Made by a program: the position numbers and the translations under genes
The notes under the pieces: model-generated
The model's database searches: none
Seen by the model: only the letters and a program-made list of their open reading frames with translations
Told to the model about the DNA's origin: nothing
Part shown: positions 12,984-32,766 of the stretch, piece after piece
Numbering within the stretch: position 1 is the stretch's first letter
Layout of the letters: each line of letters starts with the position of its first letter
NCBI GenBank assembly: GCA_032191485.1
Contig: JAVDOI010000004.1
Span: 23,717,770 to 23,781,769, forward strand
Reading direction: 5' to 3'
Length of the DNA stretch: 64,000 bases
Source of the DNA: Leptoclinus maculatus
Lineage: Eukaryota; Chordata; Actinopteri; Perciformes; Stichaeidae

Positions 12984-15148
12984 CTATGTGGGTGTTAAAA
13001 GTGGATTACTGTGTGGTTCCTCTGGCAACTTCAGCAAAGCCTTTCTCAAACATTTCTGAGTTGTCGACCACAAAGGGCTTTTAAAAAAAATGCTCTCGCG
13101 ATCCAAATAAACAAACTCGGCTCCATAAAAAACACCCAAGTTTTTATCCATACGCCTAATCACTGTTTAGGAAAAATACACGTTCATAAACACGCACATA
13201 TGTGCACCGATACAGGTGTTCGAGCCCTGGATATCAGTTCTTTGTTTCCACGAGCTGCTGATGTGTCGCACACACATGTACACACACACAGAGGAGTGGC
13301 TGAGCTCAGCAGAGTGAATCCCTGTCCTTTCTCCTCCCCTCTGTGTGAATGCTGCAGCGACCGGGGGGCCGCTGGCTGAAGCATGTGCTTACTCAGAGAG
13401 ATTTTATTCACAGGAATAAATACCCCCCGTCGCCTCCTTTTTTTATTTATCTTTTTACACACAGGCATCTGTTGGGACACTCTTTAGGGGACTTTTACCA
13501 GCCTATGAGCAGTTTAAGGAGATGTTGGTTTCAACGTTTTGTGGGAAATAAACTTTGGCTCGCCACAGCATCAGTGGGGGGTCAAGAGGCCTTCTTTAAT
13601 TCAGGGGGTGTAAGACGACTTTTTTTTAAAGTATACAGTTGGCGACTTCTCTGGTTGTATAGAAGTCTATGAGAAAATGACTCTACTTCTCTCTTGATTT
13701 ATTACCTCAGTAAACATTGTAAACATGAGTTTATGGTCTCAATCTCTAGTTTCAAGTCTTCTTCAATACAGCATGGTGTTCATTTAGTAAATGATGGTCC
13801 ATTTAGAGTCAAACAGACCATAAAGCAGAGTATGCTTGAGGGCGGGGCTACCTTGTGATTGACAGGTCGCTACCAAAGCCGTATACGGCGTCTCTACGTC
13901 ACTACTAAGCAGTCCAAATATGGTCACTTCTGTTCACTGGTTGCAAAAAACCAAGATGGTGACGACCAAAATGCTGAACTCGAGGCTTCAAAACCGCAGT
14001 CCACAAACCAATGAGTGACGTCACAACGACTACCACATATACAGTCTATGAGAACAATGGGCAAGCGTCAACGAGAAGAAAACAGTGAATTTAAGTCAGT
14101 ATGATTGTCAAATTAAAAACAAAACCCCCAACATAATTGGGGGTTCCTGAATAAAGAACATGATCTGCTCAAAATGCACAAACTGTTCTGTTAAACCATG
14201 TCACTTAGTCAGAGGTCGTCAGTTTACTCAACGATAGAAACGGGGTCCCTTCAGCAGAAAGGTTGGGAGCCACTGGAGTAAAAGATATCTAAAAAAGATC
14301 AGTTACAACTCATCAAGGCGTCCCGAACGCTCAGCCGCACCGTCAGCCAAAATAGGACGAACGCACAGCTGCTCCGGTGAAGGGAAACTTGAGCAGAGCC
14401 CAGAGGCCGGATCAGGCTGGCTGGCTGGGCGTTTCTCTGTTGTTGCCATAATGACATTATTACCCCCCCGGGGACAAAAGCCTGGCCGAGGAGAAGACAG
14501 GGCCGTGGAGTCTTTGAAACCTGACGCCTCCGTCTGGATAACGCTCCCCCCCCCCCCATTAAACTTGCTTTCCTCCCTTTCTTGCGCTCCTTGCCCTCAT
14601 CCTGCACACATCGCGGGCCGCGTTTATCTGAAGACAATGGGCGCTAAATCGGAGCGCCGGTGTGAATGTTCTGCAAAGTACCGCAAAGTGGATCCTCCTC
14701 TCTCTCTCTCTCTGTATGTAAACAGGATAGGGCTCAGTGCACAGATAAGGCCTGCACCAATAAAGATGCTATAGAGATGATTACCGGCCACAGCTGAGCA
14801 GATAAGCGCCGCAGCCCCAACAATCCAGTCGACGAACACCGGCCAGAAGCAGCACCGACCATAAACCCACCGGCAGATAATTAAGCGGGCCCTTGAGTGG
14901 CCAGCGAGGACGGGTCTGTCTCACTCTCTGTCTCACTCTCTCATCTCTACCTCATTCACTTCTTCCCCTCCCTTTCCATTTCATCCTCCTTCTGTCTGCC
15001 GCCGGCCTGTTGGTCCTCGTTAGCGAAACAAAGAGCGAGCCGAGATGCATCAAAAGGGGGTATTGTTCTCAGCGAAACAGTGAAATCTCTCTGACCCCTA
15101 ACCCCCCCCTTCCCTCTGCCTCAATCTCTGGATGTGCACAGCATGCAT

Positions 15149-15191
<43 letters not shown>

Positions 15192-18100
15192 TACAGAGGA
15201 TTGTAGAGCGTAGTTAGAGAAAGTGTCAGACAGAGGGGCCTGTGTGACAGCGGGGAGGGGGCCCAGGCGGGGACAGTGTGGTGGGACAGAGAGATGCATA
15301 ATGGGGCCTGCTGGCTATGATGAAGCGCTGCTGTATAAGATCACGCTGCCTCCGTTTCTCATTTACATTAAATGCTAGTAGCATTGTTGTTTGTTTTGTA
15401 AGCTGCTGATCCCACGTTAGCAAGAAGGAGTGCATGCAATTCAACCACGAAGAGTTAGACATGTACCATTTTTCCTCAGCTCAGTGCATTAAAACAAACA
15501 TATACAGTATATATATATATATGTATAAGTATTATCTTTTAACAGCTGTATCCCACTGTGAAAAGAGATGTCTGCAGTACGGAGGGAAAGGATGTACGGA
15601 TCCCGTAGCTCCCAGGGTCCGTCACATGATGCCGATGGGCCCAAAAAGCCCCCCCCCCCACAGACTTAGATTGAAAAGACACGTCTGTAAATCAGACGTG
15701 ATGATTTTTCTAACTTCCTAATACTAACACTTAAATAGCCCTTATTTAAATCTATTAGTTCTAAAAGTTGTAAAATGCACTAATAGAGTTATTTTCTTTC
15801 CTCCATTCATGTGAATGAGCCCGAGATCGAGGCTGGGAGGCGGGGTTAAAGACAACGCTAGTAAGCTTGCTCTATGGGCTTCATGGATGCAGAAAATCTG
15901 GGTAATTGTTTTCTCCAGAAGTAAAACTCTCTTTTGCTTCATGCGCCACTGAGCCAATGCAGAGTTTTAGGCTGTACTGGAGGCCTTTCTGACACTGGTT
16001 TTAGAACAACTCTGTGCAGACCGACAGCTACTACGAACCTAGAAAGACGACAGTGTGAGAGTGAGAAAAAACCTCAAGAGTTGGGTGTGATGTCATGAGC
16101 TCATTGCCCACACACAAAACTCCAGAAAACATTAATTTACAACACCCGCCGAAAACTCAAACACAAGCTTAAACTCATGCAAGAATGAGTGCTAACAAAA
16201 GTTTATGGCAGGGTGCAGCCCGGTGATTCTGCTTTATCTAAATAAGTAGTTGGAGGGTGTTTACCTAAGAGGGCTATAATCACGGATGAGAGAGAAGAGG
16301 AGAGAGGCAGAGGCTTTACCACACCACTGTTGTCACAGCGTAAACTACAAGCTGTTCATCTAGTCAAAGTTTAAAGTAATTTATTGTGCTGTTTAATTGT
16401 TTGCTGGGACGGAGACGTTGGTGGAGAAGAGGATGAATGCGTCTGTGTTTGCAAACCGGCGTAAAGAGACACAGTCACATCAGTCGACCTCATGCCTTCG
16501 GTTTGCCCACGGGAACCACATGGGGACTTACACAAGTACACACCGAGCCACATGCTACCCACACACACACACGCACACACACACACACACACACTCCTTC
16601 ACCCTTCAGGCCGTGGAGTCCATCTAATGACGCCCTCTCGCCCTCATAAACCCCACGGGACACACGCGCTCACACCCGCACGCCTCTAATAGCAGCCCTG
16701 TGCAGACATAAGCCCCGGAGAGGTGGGGTTTGTCATTTAACTCACCGGCAGAAACACGTCACAATGTAACGCACACAAAAAATATGCGTCTACAAATGCA
16801 CACATAACACTGCATGCATTCTTTAAGGACTAGTAGCCCGGAGGCCACGACTGTTGTCATGAACATCTGCTGATCTTTATCTTATGACATAATCCAATGA
16901 TGGTCTTCTGCCAGAGGACCCTCCTCGCCTTCTTAAGAGCCCTAACCTCGCCTCGTCCTGCAGCCGCGGTACAAAAAACACACCACAGGGCCGCCTGCTG
17001 CAGCCACAGACAACACCAAGGCAGACATGCAGCGATGTGATCGTGACGTAAATAGCACATCGTATATCGACCAATTGATGGACTGTGCGTGTCCGTTGAA
17101 CGTCTGCGTGCATCGAGCCCTCGGCCGTGTGTGTGAGTTCAGGAAATGTCATACAGAGAGCTCTGCTCGCTCTGTACCACCTGACCTTTGACCTTATCTG
17201 ACAAACTGACTGACGAGGAGCATCAGCAGTGGGACATGGTGAAAATAACCCAGTATCAAGTAGTATCAAAACTTCTGCAGTTAAACGATACCTGCAATCA
17301 ACTATTTATAGGGTTTTGCTCGCAACTAATCACTGCAAGCGATAAATTCCAATGTGTGATTAGCCCACTACCACAGCAGCTGTAGTCCAAACAGCCAGGA
17401 TCACCTGCATGCACACGGCAGCGAACTGTCCCAGCAGCGAACTGTCCCAGCAGCTAACTGTCCCAGCAGCTAACTGTCCCAGTAGCGAACTGTCCCAGCA
17501 GCTAACTGTCCCAGCAGCTAACTGTCCCAGTAGCTAACTGTCCCAGCAGCTAACTGTCCCAGCAGCTAACTGTCCCAGTAGCAAACTGTCCCAGCAGCTA
17601 ACTGTCCTAGTAATGAACTGACATCCCTTCAATAGATACGTGCTCCTTCTGGAAACCTTGTGACAAATTGGTAACTAATAGAAATCTGTTTTGTTGACCA
17701 TTATAACACCTAAATTAGCGATGCTCGACATGGCAAAGAGAAATTACTTTAATAGCATGTTTTTTCCACCCACCCCTACTTCTCTCTACCCTGAACAGAC
17801 GGACTCTTGCAGAACTCCTGAGAATATCTGCCCTCAGATTAAGGTCGGCAGCTTTGGATTGGAGTGTTTGGCTTCGGGTCTCCCACTTGTTTTTTGATTG
17901 CAGTTTTCTACTAGACACTCTCGACAATCTTGTTGTTGTCGGGCAGATAAGTTTCTAAGCATACAGTGAACTACACACATCTTATTGTGAGGAGACTCCT
18001 CCTGTCAAAGTGTCCTTGAGCGAGACAGGAAATCAGTTTGTTCGTGTTTAGAATGAGTTAAATGCAGAGGTCAAATTCCATGTGTATGTATGTGACGATA

Positions 18101-19723
18101 AAAATAAAGTTAAAGTATTTGTCTACCAACGCTCCTCCATTTCTCTCCATTAGTGCAAAGCCAGTTAAGAAGACAAGCTCAAGTGGAGAGGGAGCAGAGA
18201 GGGAAGGAAAGGGGGGGAGAAAGAATGGAAATGGGATGTGAGGCAAAGAAAAAAAGGACAGGATTTCATTTCACAACCACACCTACCTCCGACCGACACT
18301 ACCTTTCCGCTTCCCACCCTTTCCTGAGCTACACTGCACTACACACACACACACACACACACACACTGTGCCCCCTGGTTCACTCACTCCCCAATATTGC
18401 ACCAGATGTCACATCAAGCGGCTTTGGCCAAGGCGCTGCAGCGCAGCCAGATGAAGAATTTGAGAAATTCTGGAAAATATTTGGAGAGGATTGAAGTGGC
18501 TGAGGCCCAGAGAGGTAGAGGTTAAACCTCTCCAGCTTTAATGAGGGGGGGGGGGGGTGACTGACGGCCCGTGATGATATAGCGGCTAATGGAGAGGCAG
18601 GAGTTGTGTCAGAGCCATATGTAAGGGTTAATGCTCCGGGGCCAGTTACGAAGCCGCCCCCCCCCCCCCCAAATGTCGTGGAAAATCACGTCACCAAACA
18701 CCTGACTGTATCGCAGATAACGAGAAATCTGAGACGCTGATGGAAACGAAGGCAATCATGCTGCCTAATATATATGAGTGGTTAGTCACTATAGCAACAC
18801 TCAGACAGACCTTTTAAATCAAGGACTGGAAGTCAACGGAGCCGGTATTATATTATTAACCCAGACAGACAATAAAGTTTGCACACGAGAGCAAACACAC
18901 AACGTATAATCTGCTCTGCAATCGCTTTAAAACTTAAATCTGGTGTTAGTCGAGGTCACGCTCAGAGCTATATGATTTCCTGACCGTGTTTTTCCTCAAT
19001 GTACATCCTCTTTCAACTGGATGATAGCGTGTGTTATATATAGAGAGTGTACGGCATTTTAATGGTCGCGTGTGTGCTAAATAGATAGACAGCCAAAGTG
19101 AAAGCAGCAGAGGATTCCTGGGCCTCAGCTGCCAAAAAATCGAATGCTGTTGAAATCCGGACTCAGCAGTTTGAGTGCGACGTTTTAAAAAAAATCCAGG
19201 ATCCTGCTGTGTTTATGCATCGTGATTAGCAGAAGCAACATAAGGAGGGAAAACACCCTTATTTTTGATTAAAGAGGGCCCTCAGATGTCCTTTATGCAG
19301 ACAGTCATTAGCCCCCCTGTGTGTGTGTGTGTGTGCGTGTGTGTGTGTGTGTGAGGCAGACTGACCACCTGTAGAAAGGTGTCAGTCTACCAGCTGGCAG
19401 ATAGAAACTAATTAACGGTAACGAGATATTTATGCATTAACTAGCTGTATGGGTGCACGCACACACTACAGAGGATTCTTCTGAGCCGTCACCCGCATTC
19501 CTCGCTCCTCATCCAGGACCCCCTGATAATAACCCCCCCCCACCACCACCTTTCTCCTCCTCTCTTTTATCCCCCTCTGTTCCTCCACTCAAATGTCTAA
19601 CCCCCCCCCCCCCCCCCCCCCCTCAAGCAAAACCACTAAAGTGGGCCAACCAATCACCACCGAGCTGCCAGACTGCAGTTTAGCATGACAAAGGACCATT
19701 TGCGTCTGTGTGTTTACATGCAT

Positions 19724-19767
<44 letters not shown>

Positions 19768-21379
19768 GTTCCCCTCAGAGCAGCTTTTTTTTCTTTTTTT
19801 CTTTTAACCAGAGAAGGAAGTCGGTTTATGCAGGAAATTCACTCCACATGCGCCTCAAAGCTCATCTGCACTTATATGGGTGCAGATGAAACAGCGCATC
19901 TCTGTCTGAGGTTCTGTTAATGAGCAAACTGACGTAAAACTACTGGAAAACTTTGCAAGCAGGTCTGCTTCTACTACTACAGCACTTTTTTGTTTGGGGG
20001 GGGGGGGGGGGGGTTGTAACATCCTGGGTGATAAAACCCTGCTCCTGTGTGGCAGATTTTCATCACTACCGTTTGCTGCCTCAGTTTCTCCGTATTAAAA
20101 AGCTGTTTGTGTGGCTCCCACCTGCTCCTCTGAATACCCGGTCAGCCTCTCCATCTCTGTACAGACTGGAGAGGCACCCCCCCCCCCCCATCCCCTCCCC
20201 TTCCCTCCTTTTGCCACAACACATGCTTAAGCAATTATTCCAACGCAGTCCCCCCGGACTGAGAGGGGCTGGATAGCGAAGCCAGAGGGAGAGACAGAGA
20301 GAGAATTTGAAGTGGAGTGATCAGGAGGGGCAGCTGGCCAGATTTTTTTTTTTTTTGCAGCGTTCTGGGAGAGAATGTGTAGAAGTTGAGCGCAACTCCC
20401 ATAATCCCCTTTTTCTAAAAAAAAAAAAAAAAAAAAGAGAGAAAGGGGAGACGGAGGGAGTGGAAACAAAAGGGGAAGAGAAAGGAGGGGGGCCACTGGA
20501 GCTAAAAAGGACTGGGCTACAGTGACAACAGCTTCAAAAAACAAAACCAGATACACATGAACTGTGCACACTGGATATGGACGCCGGCGGAATAACAAGT
20601 TAGGTACACAAAGAGCCGCCTCATCAGCTCTGGATCAATACCTTAATTACACATTGATTTCTACTGTCAGTATGTATTGGACAGCTCTAGCTGGAGTGGC
20701 ACCTCTGGGGGTTTATTAGGGCACATGGGGGGCTATTTAAAACTAAATAAAAATAAAAAGGGGGGGCAGGTTGACACTTGAAAACATCCAGGCATGTTGG
20801 CAACTCTGTGCACTTTGAAATCATCAATACATTATGTGATGACAACACTTTCATCCACACGTGTCAGTCAATCAAACACACATTTCATGACAGAGTTGTT
20901 TCATTATGAGTTATTTTAACTATGTATTTTGTTAACAATGTGAGAGAGTGTTGGGAGTGTTTGGTGTTTGGGGCGGTGTGTGTTGGAGCCGGACGATAAG
21001 AGATTAAGTTGTCTTGTGTTGACAGATAACAGGCAATACTGTTAAACCGATAAGGCGTTTACTGCCAACCATTAGAAAGCGCGGGTCTATTTAATCTATT
21101 TATTATACTGCTTTTATTTTAACTTTAAAGACTCTTGAAGCGTAAATCAGCTGGTGTGAGGCACCTCCTCTCCAAAAAAAAGTAAACAGTTCATATTATA
21201 ACAAACGCGCACACAGCACTAAATGAATGTATAAACTTACCAAGCAGAAGACAGAAGATGTCGAGCGCTATCAGCAGCTTCTTCTTGCTGTTGTCGACGC
21301 CGTTGTTGTTGTTTAACGTAGAGGTTCCTCCGTTCCTTGTCTCTTGGGCCATCGCTTTCTCATACATGTACTTTTGCAT
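1681..21379 (-). CDS. plpp3: plpp3: phospholipid phosphatase 3 (lipid phosphate phosphatase, PAP2 family), 3' end outside window
   Basis: Integral membrane ectoenzyme that dephosphorylates extracellular lysophosphatidic acid, sphingosine-1-phosphate, phosphatidic acid and related lipids. Exons run on the minus strand: 21241-21379 (start), 5718-5872 or 5157-5314 (alternative exon 2), 2653-2746, 1838-2025, 1681-1738. The N-terminus (MQKYMYEKAMAQETRNGG) and the exon 2A text (LPFLIIETSTIKPYQRGFYC) are PLPP3-like rather than PLPP1- or PLPP2-like. PAP2 motif C1 (KVSVGRMRP) is in exon 4 and the core of motif C2 (SGH) in exon 5. The exon carrying motif C3 must lie left of base 1. It is head to head with prkaa2, as in human. 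Two oddities: exon 3 is one base too long, which breaks the frame, and the RGD motif of human PLPP3 is replaced by TGE. Identity is well supported by sequence and synteny. Confidence 0.93.
1838..2025 (-). CDS. plpp3: plpp3 coding exon 4 (PAP2 motif C1)
   Basis: 188 nt. It encodes MGVFLFGCAVSQSFTDIAK, then KVSVGRMRP (motif C1, K-x6-R-P), then the outer loop with an NYT N-glycosylation sequon and CTGEESDVQEAR. It ends AG|GTGAGC, splitting an Arg codon completed by exon 5. Confidence 0.93.
2653..2746 (-). CDS. plpp3: plpp3 coding exon 3, with a one-base frame break
   Basis: Between a TTTTAG acceptor and a CAG|GTCAGT donor. Frame 1 reads IVIGECFRIHQLREG; the next frame reads TKSFVGNPYVAALYKQ. 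Together they make the 31 residues expected of this exon (93 nt), but the exon is 94 nt. The extra base lies in the stretch CTACGCGAAGGAAACCAAG. Read as given, the protein shifts frame and stops in exon 4. Confidence 0.85.
2747..5156 (-). other. plpp3: plpp3 intron between exons 2A and 3
   Basis: No exon seen. It holds poly(C) at 4138-4157, a (GT)n tract at 4394-4428, shorter GT tracts near 4288-4303 and poly(G) near 4841-4852. The long open frames at 4050-4542 are products of these repeats. Confidence 0.7.
4394..4428 (+). repeat. (GT)n microsatellite
   Basis: Uninterrupted GT dinucleotides in plpp3 intron 2. Confidence 0.95.
5157..5314 (-). CDS. plpp3: plpp3 coding exon 2A (canonical)
   Basis: 158 nt, starting CT after a CTGTAG acceptor with a strong pyrimidine tract and ending at GTAAGT. 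It encodes LASLPFLIIETSTIKPYQRG and continues to DAVLCGVGILIAIFS (end of TM1, loop 1, TM2), very close to mammalian PLPP3. It lies 403 bases downstream of exon 2B in transcription order. Confidence 0.93.
5360..5402 (+). repeat. (GA)12 plus poly(A)18
   Basis: On the transcribed minus strand of plpp3 this is poly(T) followed by (CT)n, giving the exon 2A acceptor a very strong pyrimidine tract. Confidence 0.93.
5683..5706 (+). repeat. poly(G) 24-mer
   Basis: Read on the plpp3 sense strand it is poly(C), starting about 6 bases beyond the exon 2B donor hexamer. Confidence 0.93.
5718..5872 (-). CDS. plpp3: plpp3 alternative coding exon 2B
   Basis: 155 nt, entering and leaving in the same phase as exon 2A. 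It encodes the end of membrane segment 1, the first outer loop and most of segment 2: AMLPSLVLHRSCIRPYQRGL, then YCSDSSLRHPYKRSTVSSS. The PYQRG.YCSDSS..HPYK core resembles the alternative exon 2 of mammalian PLPP1 more than exon 2A. The donor is GTAAGT; the acceptor TAG is preceded directly by (GT)14 instead of a pyrimidine tract. It is probably used instead of exon 2A, since joining both would duplicate a membrane segment. Confidence 0.82.
5875..5902 (+). repeat. (AC)14 at the plpp3 exon 2B acceptor
   Basis: On the plpp3 strand it is (GT)14 immediately followed by AG and the exon. See findings. Confidence 0.95.
6052..6103 (+). repeat. (GT)26 microsatellite
   Basis: Uninterrupted, in plpp3 intron 1. 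Confidence 0.95.
6500..6650 (+). mobile_element. LINE/SINE 3'-tail-like fragment
   Basis: The stretch GTAAAGCGCTTTGAATTGCC followed by a GTGCTGTATGAATAAA block has the form of a widespread fish non-LTR element tail ending in an AATAAA-like motif. Confidence 0.5.
7019..7085 (+). mobile_element. fragment of a dispersed fish repeat (GCTAGCTGTTTCCC family)
   Basis: GCTAGCTGTTTCCCTCTGTT, then CTTTATGCTAAGCTAGGCTA and ACCGGCTGCTGGCAGTAGCC, a motif series I know from many percomorph genomes. Confidence 0.5.
7132..7442. mobile_element. MITE-like repeat with TAGGCCTGTCA ends
   Basis: Left TAGGCCTGTCA and right TGACAGGTCTA form near-perfect inverted ends. The interior has ATATCGT-rich and TTATCGGAATTATTTCTGGG sequence that I recognise from a common fish repeat family. 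Confidence 0.6.
10574..10621 (+). repeat. (GA)24 microsatellite
   Basis: Uninterrupted GA tract in plpp3 intron 1. Confidence 0.95.
12931..12982 (+). repeat. (TG)26 microsatellite
   Basis: Uninterrupted, plpp3 intron 1. Confidence 0.95.
13659..14049 (+). mobile_element. dispersed repeat (ATAGACTGTATATAAGAAG family), full-length-looking copy
   Basis: About 390 bp, bounded by imperfect inverted ends (ATAGAAGTCTATGAG at the left, ATATACAGTCTAT at the right), in plpp3 intron 1. Homologous to the copies at 37.2 and 58.1 kb. Confidence 0.75.
14621..14880. promoter_or_regulatory. candidate intronic regulatory element with clustered GATA motifs
   Basis: Within about 260 bases there are four GATA-type motifs: TTATCTG near 14623, AGATAAGG near 14743, AGATAAGC near 14800 and AGATAATT near 14875. 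The surrounding sequence is complex and not repeat-like. Enhancer function is inference only. Confidence 0.3.
15150..15189 (+). repeat. (CA)20 microsatellite
   Basis: Uninterrupted, plpp3 intron 1. Confidence 0.95.
17424..17615 (+). repeat. minisatellite, 16-bp unit AACTGTCCCAGCAGCT, about 12 copies
   Basis: Twelve contiguous 16-bp units differing only at the last bases (CAGCAGCG/CAGCAGCT/CAGTAGCT); the final unit is more diverged. Lies in plpp3 intron 1. Confidence 0.93.
19601..19622 (+). repeat. poly(C) 22-mer
   Basis: One of many long C/G homopolymers in plpp3 intron 1. Confidence 0.93.
21241..21379 (-). CDS. plpp3: plpp3 coding exon 1
   Basis: 139 nt: 46 codons plus one base. It encodes the cytoplasmic N-terminus and the first half of membrane segment 1 (KKLLIALDIFCLLL). 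The start ATG (complement of 21377-21379) is chosen because MQKYMYEKA aligns with the known PLPP3 start; an internal ATG follows nine residues later. The donor is GTAAGT at 21235-21240. Confidence 0.93.
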
Positions 21380-21930
21380 TTGAGAAGTTCCCCCTCCTGG
21401 ACTCTCGGCTCAAAATCCCGCAGCACGCGGCGGAACGAGGAAAGTGTCCTTTAAAGAAGAAAAATGTCATGCAAATTCAACGCGGAATTTAAAAACTTCC
21501 CAAGTCGGACGTCTCGTGCGGTTTCTCGTTTTGAAAAAAAAGTGAATAAATGTATATATCTGAGAAAAGAAAAGTTGCTCTGCGCTCGAGATGAATGGGG
21601 GAAAGCCTGCAGCGCGCTATCGGTCTTGGCTCAAAAGGACTTGGAGTGAGAATTGCGCTGCGCATCGACAGCCGCTCTTGTTATATCAATCCTTCTTCTC
21701 CTCCTCCTCCTCCTCCGCCTCCTCCTCCGCCTCCTCCTCCTCTCTGCTCTCTTCAAGTTCCCCCGGCGGCTTCGAGGTTCAGCCCTCTTCCCTCTGCTGC
21801 TAGCGGTGGGTAATCGCCTCCATCCCGTTCCCCCTGCGTGGAAAACTTTCTCTCAGTGCTGGAGACCGGGCGGAGAGCGACGCGCGCGGTGGCTGCAGCG
21901 CGCCCCCAGCGGAGAGCTTCAGAGTAGTTA
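21380..21930 (-). promoter_or_regulatory. plpp3: plpp3 5' UTR and CpG-rich promoter region
   Basis: Directly upstream of the plpp3 start codon the sequence becomes GC- and CpG-rich (for example around 21414-21440 and 21760-21910), with a CCTCCT run at 21697-21745, unlike the AT-rich flanks. No TATA box stands out. The transcription start is not determinable by eye. Confidence 0.5.
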
Positions 21931-22087
21931 TCTCAATATAAGACATGCAGATATTCGTGTTTTTTTTACAGTAAATGTAACAACATATTTCATCAGTTCA
22001 TGCTGACAGATTTCATATTAAGTATCAGAAGCAGAATTCTGTATTCACGTACAAGAAAGTTGCTTTGGTGGAACCTTCAACTACAAA

Positions 22088-22310
22088 ATGTCACTCAAAG
22101 AGACACTACCAACCAGTGAGAGACTCAAAATGACCACAAAGAGACCAAAACAACCACAAAGAAATGCAGAAACAGCTGCAAAGAGGTACCCAGAAACCAT
22201 GAAGGGACTCATGATGACTGTGAAAAGGGTCCAAACAAACCACAAAGAGACAGAAAGTAACTACAAAGAGACAAAAAACAACTACAAAGAGATGCTAAAT
22301 AAACTGTGTC
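22088..22310 (+). repeat. decayed minisatellite of ACAAAGAGAC-type units
   Basis: Irregular repeats of CACAAAGAGAC / ACTACAAAGAGAC. The same kind of array occurs at 47080-47400, so it is probably part of a dispersed family. Confidence 0.6.
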
Positions 22311-23477
22311 TTGCTGCCAGTGCCCATAGAAATCTAAAAGTTATCTGAATCTATGTTTGCTACAAATAAATTACATTGCAAAGCCAATTTCTTTTGTAAA
22401 ATAGTTGCTCCGAACCATTAAAAAGCAGCACAACAGGAAAGGGTTGAGAATAGTACAATATGAAACAACTAAATACGCTCTCATTTCAGTTTCTAAATGT
22501 ATCATTAGTGCCAACCTACTGATTTGAAATACTGAAGGGTCCTATTCATTTTATTTTGTATTATTTAAAAAAAAAATGTAATATATTTTTTAATATTTTT
22601 GTTTGTTTTAGTGTTTCCTTTATTTTTCTCTTTTTGTGACGTTATATTGTCATGACATCATACTGTTGTGGTTGTTTTGCATATTATTTTGCCTGTATTC
22701 AATCTTTTAAAAAGAACATGTCAACGTTTATGATTCATCATTTTTATTTTTATTATTAATTTTTCTTCAGGGGTAATGTTTAGTAAGGACTTCTTAACAG
22801 GAAAAAGGGATACAGACAAACTATTTATATACTTTAATCTACAGTGTAGATAAATACAGTTTCATCAGTGGGATTCTCATTTGATTGCTCTGGTCGGTGA
22901 AATGAAGCCAGAGAAAACGTGTATTTAAAAAGAAACAGGATTCAATGCTTCATTTCTAACTTTGATAAGAAAACTTTTGTGCACCAGCTCCACAGATTCA
23001 GACTGGAGAACATAAAGCTACACTGCCATCTAGTGGTTCAACATGAACAACTCGTTTCAATCTTGTTTGCATCTCATCTATCCATGAAGTACACTTCAGA
23101 CCAGTCTGTTCAAAAGAGTTTATGGAAGATCATCAACAGTTTGATGCTTTGGAATACATTTTTAGTCACCTGTTTTTGGGACTGATGCGATACAAAAAAC
23201 AAATACATTAGTAAGTGTGATATAAACTCAGGAAGGCCCTTAAACAATATGGGACGCACCTATTTGTGAGCATAACACTGAAACTACTGACCTGACGGAC
23301 CGGTTTGATAAAGACAGGGGACACTTGACTCTGATATGAGGGCCTCGGCTACAAACAATGGATTCAAAACCCAAAACAAACAACAACAACAGAAACCCTG
23401 TCATGCATCGCTCTTCTGTCAACATTTCATTCCACAATTTCAAATAATAGTCGCTGTCTTTTCAGTCTTATAATATA

Positions 23478-24025
23478 TGGCAGAGCCAGTGGTGGAAGAA
23501 GTACTTTTACTTTTAAAAAAATCTTTTACTCAAGTAAATATACTACAATGTCATACACGTACTAGTAAAAGTACTGCACGCCTACTTAAGAAAAAGTACA
23601 GAAGTATTAGCTTCAAGATATACTTAAAGTACCGAAAGTAAAAGCTCTCATTATGCAGAATGGCCAATTTCAGAATAATATACATATAATAGATCAATTA
23701 GTGATGCATTCATGTGTACTTGCAGCTGGTAATGTGGAGCTAATTGTAACTACTTTAAATACTGCAGAGTATATATATATATATATGTATATCGTAAATG
23801 ATTTGCTTTAATATATATATATATACATACACTATTAATAATCTAAATGTGCAAAGTAACAAATAACTTAAATTGTCAAATTAATGTAGTGGAGTAAAAA
23901 AATATTTAAAATATTGGATTCCAAAATGTAGTAGAAGTATAAAATAGTTTAAAATCAAAATATTCAAGTAGAAATACCTCAAAGATTGTAACTGAGGTGT
24001 AGTACTTGAGTAAATGTACTCAGTG
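23478..24025. mobile_element. dispersed TTTACTTAAG-type fish repeat
   Basis: GTGGTGGAAGAAGTACTTTT at the left, repeated AAGTA/AGTAAAAGTAC words, CATTATGCAGAATGGCC inside, and a mirrored ACTTGAGTAAATGTACTCAG at the right. Recognised as a widespread teleost non-autonomous element; it includes AT-rich runs near 23771 and 23812. Confidence 0.7.
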
Positions 24026-24090
24026 AATGAAGTGAATGTGCTGCTCACAGCATGTTGAGCTCGTTTTGTGGATGAATCGGACCTGCTGTA

Positions 24091-24391
24091 GGCTACAGTA
24101 TTTATCAGGGCAGGTAATTGACCGGGGAGCAAAACTCGACGCAACACCAGGTCGGTAGCAGAAGAAAACCCCGGTTATACCGCACAGGCATGCTTTACGA
24201 CAGATGCATAAAAACAACCACAGACAATCTGTCACATTCTTCTGCCACAGTATTCATCGTAAAACCCGACAGTGCATCGAGCTGTGACAGAAGTGAAGTG
24301 CCCCGCCCCTCCGTGCGCTCCCGTAGGCAGACACACACACAGACACACACACACACACACACCGAGCCCAGCCGTCGGTTAACGGAGGAAG
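24091..24391 (+). promoter_or_regulatory. prkaa2: prkaa2 5' UTR / proximal promoter region
   Basis: CpG-richer sequence just before the prkaa2 ATG, interrupted by a CA microsatellite at 24331-24361. No TATA box is evident. The start of transcription cannot be placed without RNA data. Confidence 0.4.

Positions 24392-32766
<8,375 letters not shown>

Larger units (their letters stand above)
5873..21240 (-). other. plpp3: plpp3 intron 1 (about 15.4 kb)
   Basis: I see no convincing exon on either strand. It contains the MITE-like and LINE-tail repeats and microsatellites listed separately, many poly(G)/poly(C) tracts, and relatively unique GC-balanced stretches (about 11200-11460 and 14300-14890) that could be regulatory. 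Confidence 0.65.
21931..24090. other. intergenic region between divergent plpp3 and prkaa2
   Basis: AT-rich spacer with no coding exon seen. It holds a decayed ACAAAGAGAC-type minisatellite at 22088-22310 and a dispersed TTTACTTAAG-type repeat at 23478-24025. Confidence 0.6.

Noticed and set aside
17424..17615. CRISPR-like array
   Set aside because: Contiguous 16-bp repeats without spacers in a vertebrate intron; an ordinary minisatellite.
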